A stretch of 64,000 nucleotides of DNA from JAWXBG01 sp034439875 (lineage in GTDB: Bacteria > Bacteroidota > Bacteroidia > Flavobacteriales_D > Sanyastnellaceae): the NCBI GenBank assembly GCA_034439875.1, contig JAWXBG010000223.1, forward strand, positions 7,803 to 71,802. The letters are read 5' to 3'. Below, piece after piece: positions 60,523 through 64,000 of the stretch (its first letter is position 1; the number at the start of each line of letters is the position of its first letter). The notes beneath the pieces are model-generated. The model ran no database searches. It was not told where the DNA came from and saw only the letters and a list, made by a program, of their open reading frames with translations. Both the position numbers and the translations under genes were made by a program.

Positions 60523-63500
60523 TTATCGAATAAGCGTAATTGAACCCGCAAACTCTTGTGCATCAGTGTTATATCCTTTTATACGGGCAACATATGTGTA
60601 GACCCCGTCCGGCGAAAAATATTCTCCTCCTTTGTGACCACCAGCCCAACCTGCTGCGGGGTCGTTCGATTGGTAGACCATTTCTCCCCATCTGTTGAAT
60701 ATTTTGATATCAAATTCGAGTAGGTCGTGACTAACCACGCTGAAAATATCATTGATACCATCACCGTTTGGCGTAAACGAATTTGGGATAAATATGTCCG
60801 GTGGTCCTTGAATTGTATATGGCTGCATGTCCGAACAACCGATGTCATTAACCACTGTGAAGTAGGTGGTGTAAGAGCCTAATCCATCATATTCGTGAAC
60901 TGGATTTTCTTCAAAACTGATGGTGCCATCTCCAAATTCCCACATATAAAAACATTCACCTTCTTCACAAGCGGGTTCTGGAGTAGCAGTGAATTGATAA
61001 GTGTTTTCTCCAATTTCTGACACCAAGAATTGGGCACTTATGGGAAGAACTTCTACCAGAATGTTTGCCGAAATGCTCTCACCACAAATATCAGTGGCAG
61101 TAACGGTATATGAGGCAGAACTACCGGGACCATTGAGTGTCACTTCGTCGCCGGTAAAGCCCAATTGAGGCCAATCATAAACAAAACCTTCTTCTCCTCC
61201 TTGAGCAATGGCCCACATCAGAACTGTTCCATTAGGGCAAATTGAGGTATCCACAGAAGCGGCTATTTGCAAGGGAATGTTCGGAATGAAGATAGTGAGG
61301 GTATCAGAATCCATGCTTCCACAAGCATCTTCTACAATTACGTTTACGTCCACTGTCTCGAATGTCTGTATTTCGTATGCGGCATTGATGGACATTTCAG
61401 TATTATTTACGATCCATTGATATTGGTACCCGCCGCTACCACTTGATATATCAACGTCTAACAAATTTAGATCAATACAAGAAGCAAATATATCTTCACC
61501 TACTTCTATGATTACAGGTGGATTTTCAAGATTAATTATCACATTGTCAGAGGCGGTGGCGCCACAAGCATCCTCCACTTGGAAGATCAACACAGTATTC
61601 ACATCCGTTTGAAAACTGATATCCTCATTATTCGAAACCAAACTTCCATTTTCAGTCCATTCAAATGTGAATCCACCACTTCCGTCTGTTACCTCTGGAT
61701 TCAAATCGAATACGGTGAAGCAGGTTCCAACAAGTTCATCTACCAAATCTATTTGTATGGGCGGACTATCAATTGAAACCTCGATATTGAAGGATTCGGA
61801 TTGGCCACACTGGTCGCTAACTGTAAGCTGAATTGTGGTAGGCGAGCCCACGTTATAATTTAGAATATTATCCCAATCCCAAAGCCACATTCCATTGTCG
61901 AGCCATGAGTAATTGTATGGGGCTGCACCACCGCTGACTATAGCTTCAATGTCGAATGGTTGGTTGCATGGTGCAGATATAGTTGAGGGCACGTCTACAA
62001 TCAACGCAGGAACGTTAAGTTGTATTTCCACAGAATCGGTACTGATAAATCCGCAACCATCGGTAACATCAACGTATACATAATCGGCATTAGACCAAGA
62101 GCTGATTGTAACACTGTTCATCCAGCCAAACAAGTTTTGATCTTCTTGATTATACCAATAGTATGTGTAAATTCCATCGCCCCCTTGTGCAATTGCATTT
62201 ATGGCAATCCATTCTCCACAATCAAGCAAGATTGGATCTTCTGCGGGATCAGTAATTTCAATTTCGAGAGGATCGTAGAATAATATTTCAACTAAAAAAT
62301 CAGCATCATCGGAAGGCATTCCACATGTATCACTCACTATGATATTGTATGTCTCAGTATTTAATGGAGACACTTGAATGGTTTCTGTTTCATCCCCATT
62401 ACTCCACTGAAAACTGTAGTTTCCATATCCTCCAGTAATTATTGGTTCGAGGTCAATAGATGCACCTAGACAAATTTCCGAATCGAAACCTTCTACTACC
62501 AAGTCTTCCGGATGATCGCCTATGAAAAATTCAAAGTTGCTTACCAAGCCGCTTCCATTGCAGGCCGCAAGATTTAGAATATCGAGAAAAACGTTTTCCA
62601 TTCCTTCAGTTATTCCATCTTCGAATGCATCTACTTCGAAACTTACCGAGGCCACACCGGCCGCAAAAAATATGGTATCCGGCTGCATGTTATAATCCAC
62701 ACCCATTTCGGCAGATCCAGTCCAAGTAACAATTACTAAGTCTTCAACTGAAATATCGGACAGTGGAGAACGCGTAAAAGTGATAGTAGCCTCACCACAA
62801 TCCTCCCAAATAATATCGGCATCAGGACCACCCACATTGATTGATAGATCAACATCTACTACTGAGTTTGAAGTGAACGAACCTTCTTCTAAAAATACGG
62901 CTGAATCGAGAATTCCGTCACCTGCATCCGCAATACATATTTTTATGTGATATGATTCCCCACATTGCACCAAAGCCAAGGCTTGTAAGGGTAAAGTGAA
63001 ACCATCCAATTGAATGTATGTGTCATCAGTACTTTGAGGAGCCGAAAAACCGTCGCCATTATTCACGTAAAATTCGCTGTAGCTCGTGCTATTGAGGTTG
63101 TTGATAGAAACGGCAACATCGGTGCCTGGGATGGAAGCAATATTTTCGGCGTTGTTGCTATAAGGACCACTAATTCCTGGACCACTCAGAAAGAACCCGA
63201 ACACATCGTTAAAAGAGGTTCCAACCCATTCCAAATATTCTTCAGAGCCAAACACAAAATTGAATGACAGTGTATCGCCATTAGGCACAAAATCAAATTC
63301 AAGAATAGCCCAATTGTTTATCGTGAAACCGGGGATCAATGCTTGCAAATCAGGATCAGTACCACCGAAAGTGTTCAAATTACCTAGAGTCATTGCACTG
63401 CTGTTGTTTGGTCCAACTACAAAATTTACATCTCCAGAAGCAAGCACAATTCCGGAAGGTATTCCTACATTGGCGTTCTGACTATCGAACTCACCAATTT

Positions 63501-63681
63501 GCATATTTACAGTGCTGGCAGGCTGACCGTTGAACGTGATATTCGAAACGGCCACACCCGCTCCGAGAAGTACTTCCTGAACATAATATTCCACCGTTTG
63601 AGTATTGTCGATTACAAGTTGTGAATTGACTTGTTCAGCAAAAAGTGCCAATAGGACGAAAGTGAATAGAAAGTGTTTCAT
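60523..63681 (-). CDS. Giant T9SS-type B surface protein, choice-of-anchor L (paralogue)
   Basis: This 1052-residue protein starts at an ATG at 63681 with a signal peptide (MKHFLFTFVLLALFAEQVNS). The choice-of-anchor L domain (about 25-260) contains FNFVFGSEEYLEWVG and FNDVFGFFLSGPGISGPYSN. Ig/PKD-like repeats with the same DTCGMPSDDA cluster follow, then a PKD domain (YMWEFGDGTISFEENPVHEY) and the gliding-motility C-terminal domain (IPNSFTPNGDGINDIFSVVS, IFNRWGEMVYQS, GVYTYVARI). It shares domain order with the gene downstream, so the pair arose by tandem duplication. Confidence 0.9.
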   Translation of the reverse strand: MKHFLFTFVLLALFAEQVNSQLVIDNTQTVEYYVQEVLLGAGVAVSNITFNGQPASTVNMQIGEFDSQNANVGIPSGIVLASGDVNFVVGPNNSSAMTLGNLNTFGGTDPDLQALIPGFTINNWAILEFDFVPNGDTLSFNFVFGSEEYLEWVGTSFNDVFGFFLSGPGISGPYSNNAENIASIPGTDVAVSINNLNSTSYSEFYVNNGDGFSAPQSTDDTYIQLDGFTLPLQALALVQCGESYHIKICIADAGDGILDSAVFLEEGSFTSNSVVDVDLSINVGGPDADIIWEDCGEATITFTRSPLSDISVEDLVIVTWTGSAEMGVDYNMQPDTIFFAAGVASVSFEVDAFEDGITEGMENVFLDILNLAACNGSGLVSNFEFFIGDHPEDLVVEGFDSEICLGASIDLEPIITGGYGNYSFQWSNGDETETIQVSPLNTETYNIIVSDTCGMPSDDADFLVEILFYDPLEIEITDPAEDPILLDCGEWIAINAIAQGGDGIYTYYWYNQEDQNLFGWMNSVTISSWSNADYVYVDVTDGCGFISTDSVEIQLNVPALIVDVPSTISAPCNQPFDIEAIVSGGAAPYNYSWLDNGMWLWDWDNILNYNVGSPTTIQLTVSDQCGQSESFNIEVSIDSPPIQIDLVDELVGTCFTVFDLNPEVTDGSGGFTFEWTENGSLVSNNEDISFQTDVNTVLIFQVEDACGATASDNVIINLENPPVIIEVGEDIFASCIDLNLLDVDISSGSGGYQYQWIVNNTEMSINAAYEIQTFETVDVNVIVEDACGSMDSDTLTIFIPNIPLQIAASVDTSICPNGTVLMWAIAQGGEEGFVYDWPQLGFTGDEVTLNGPGSSASYTVTATDICGESISANILVEVLPISAQFLVSEIGENTYQFTATPEPACEEGECFYMWEFGDGTISFEENPVHEYDGLGSYTTYFTVVNDIGCSDMQPYTIQGPPDIFIPNSFTPNGDGINDIFSVVSHDLLEFDIKIFNRWGEMVYQSNDPAAGWAGGHKGGEYFSPDGVYTYVARIKGYNTDAQEFAGSITLIR

Positions 63682-63812
63682 ACAGCATGCTTATTTCAAG
63701 GTAGCCTTCTTAAGACCAAATTAAAACTATTAGAGTTGCATGAAAGGCTATCCCAAGGACAAGTGGGAGTTACTTGTGCATCAATGGGATAAATTCCGCA
63801 CTGATTGATTAA

Positions 63813-63915
63813 ACCCAGAATCCGCATTGGAAATCTACTACAGCACTAACCCCCTTTGATATCAGGCACTTTCTCGATTTTTATTCTTGATGGATGAATA
63901 AACACCATCAAATAA
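63813..63915 (-). mobile_element. Truncated MITE-like module B joined to module A
   Basis: About 103 bases of a reversed module B. The terminus ACCCAGAATCCGCATTGG is intact and preceded by TAA, and half of the interior inverted repeat is present (GGCACTTTCTCGATTTTT). The sequence then switches into module A at 63916, within the run after CACCATCAAAT. The missing half was lost or replaced at that joint. Confidence 0.7.
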
Positions 63916-64000
63916 TCCCGCATTGCGCATTGGAAGTGTCTTGAGGTTAATGCGCTGCGGGATTCTCGAATCTACACGATGGAGCAAAGTAATAGTTCGA
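63916..64000 (-). repeat. Composite repeat A-D, copy 6 (cut by window edge)
   Basis: A reversed module A (63916-63962) has a good stem: TCCCGCATTGCGCATTGG against AATGCGCTGCGGGA. It is followed by the reversed tail of spacer D. The region is nearly an inverted duplicate of 54001-54085. The element continues beyond the window, upstream of the tandem T9SS genes. Confidence 0.8.

Overview
The window looks like a chromosomal stretch of a Bacteroidota bacterium, most likely order Flavobacteriales or a close relative. The signs are three secreted proteins with the gliding-motility/type IX secretion (T9SS) C-terminal domain, a carboxypeptidase-regulatory-type TonB receptor, BshC of bacillithiol synthesis, RNase Y next to ZapA, an AT-rich base composition, near absence of Shine-Dalgarno sequences, and many Bacteroidota -7 promoter boxes of the form TAnnTTTG. 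No rRNA, tRNA, CRISPR array, prophage or transposase gene was seen.

Layout. 1-6105, minus strand: the end of a TPR lipoprotein, recA with its terminator, and a tight serC-serA-DUF1015-yggS-small membrane protein operon. 6673-11867: a DUF4476 protein and a polysaccharide flippase, a lipoprotein, then a coiled-coil protein, zapA and rny. 12052-20007: an M23 peptidase, an ACMSD-type amidohydrolase, a peptide-binding lipoprotein, a YwqK-like lipoprotein, an endonuclease/phosphatase-family lipoprotein, a histone-H1-like protein and a DUF2279 protein. 20040-24357: an intact hybrid histidine kinase followed by a second hybrid-kinase-like protein that has lost its catalytic residues. 24591-26472, minus: a CoA-binding protein, a GNAT protein and MltG. 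27171-32869: an exopolysaccharide operon (Wza-like, Wzc-like tyrosine kinase, RfbC, WecA-like transferase, MltD-like transglycosylase) with touching or overlapping genes. 32875-36162, minus: TIGR01777 epimerase, photolyase and CaiB-like CoA transferase. 36342-45247: a choice-of-anchor B secreted protein, an ABC exporter, a TonB receptor and a DUF5916 protein. 45343-48663: ECF sigma factor, anti-sigma-like membrane protein, beta-barrel protein and T9SS cargo. 48811-57116: bshC, ruvX, dapD, a GT9 glycosyltransferase, a GSCFA protein, a small secreted protein, a HEAT-like protein and asnB. 57228-63681: two tandem giant T9SS cargo paralogues.

The most unusual content is between the genes. Almost every long intergenic gap holds pieces of one family of structured repeats. 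One component (module B, about 174 bp) has terminal inverted repeats, an internal long inverted repeat and 3-bp TNA target duplications, so it behaves like a MITE. The other is a composite of about 190-200 bp built from two hairpins (modules C and A) joined by a spacer (D). In one locus the MITE sits inside the hairpin loop of module A with a clean TGA duplication. No gene that could mobilise either is present in the window.
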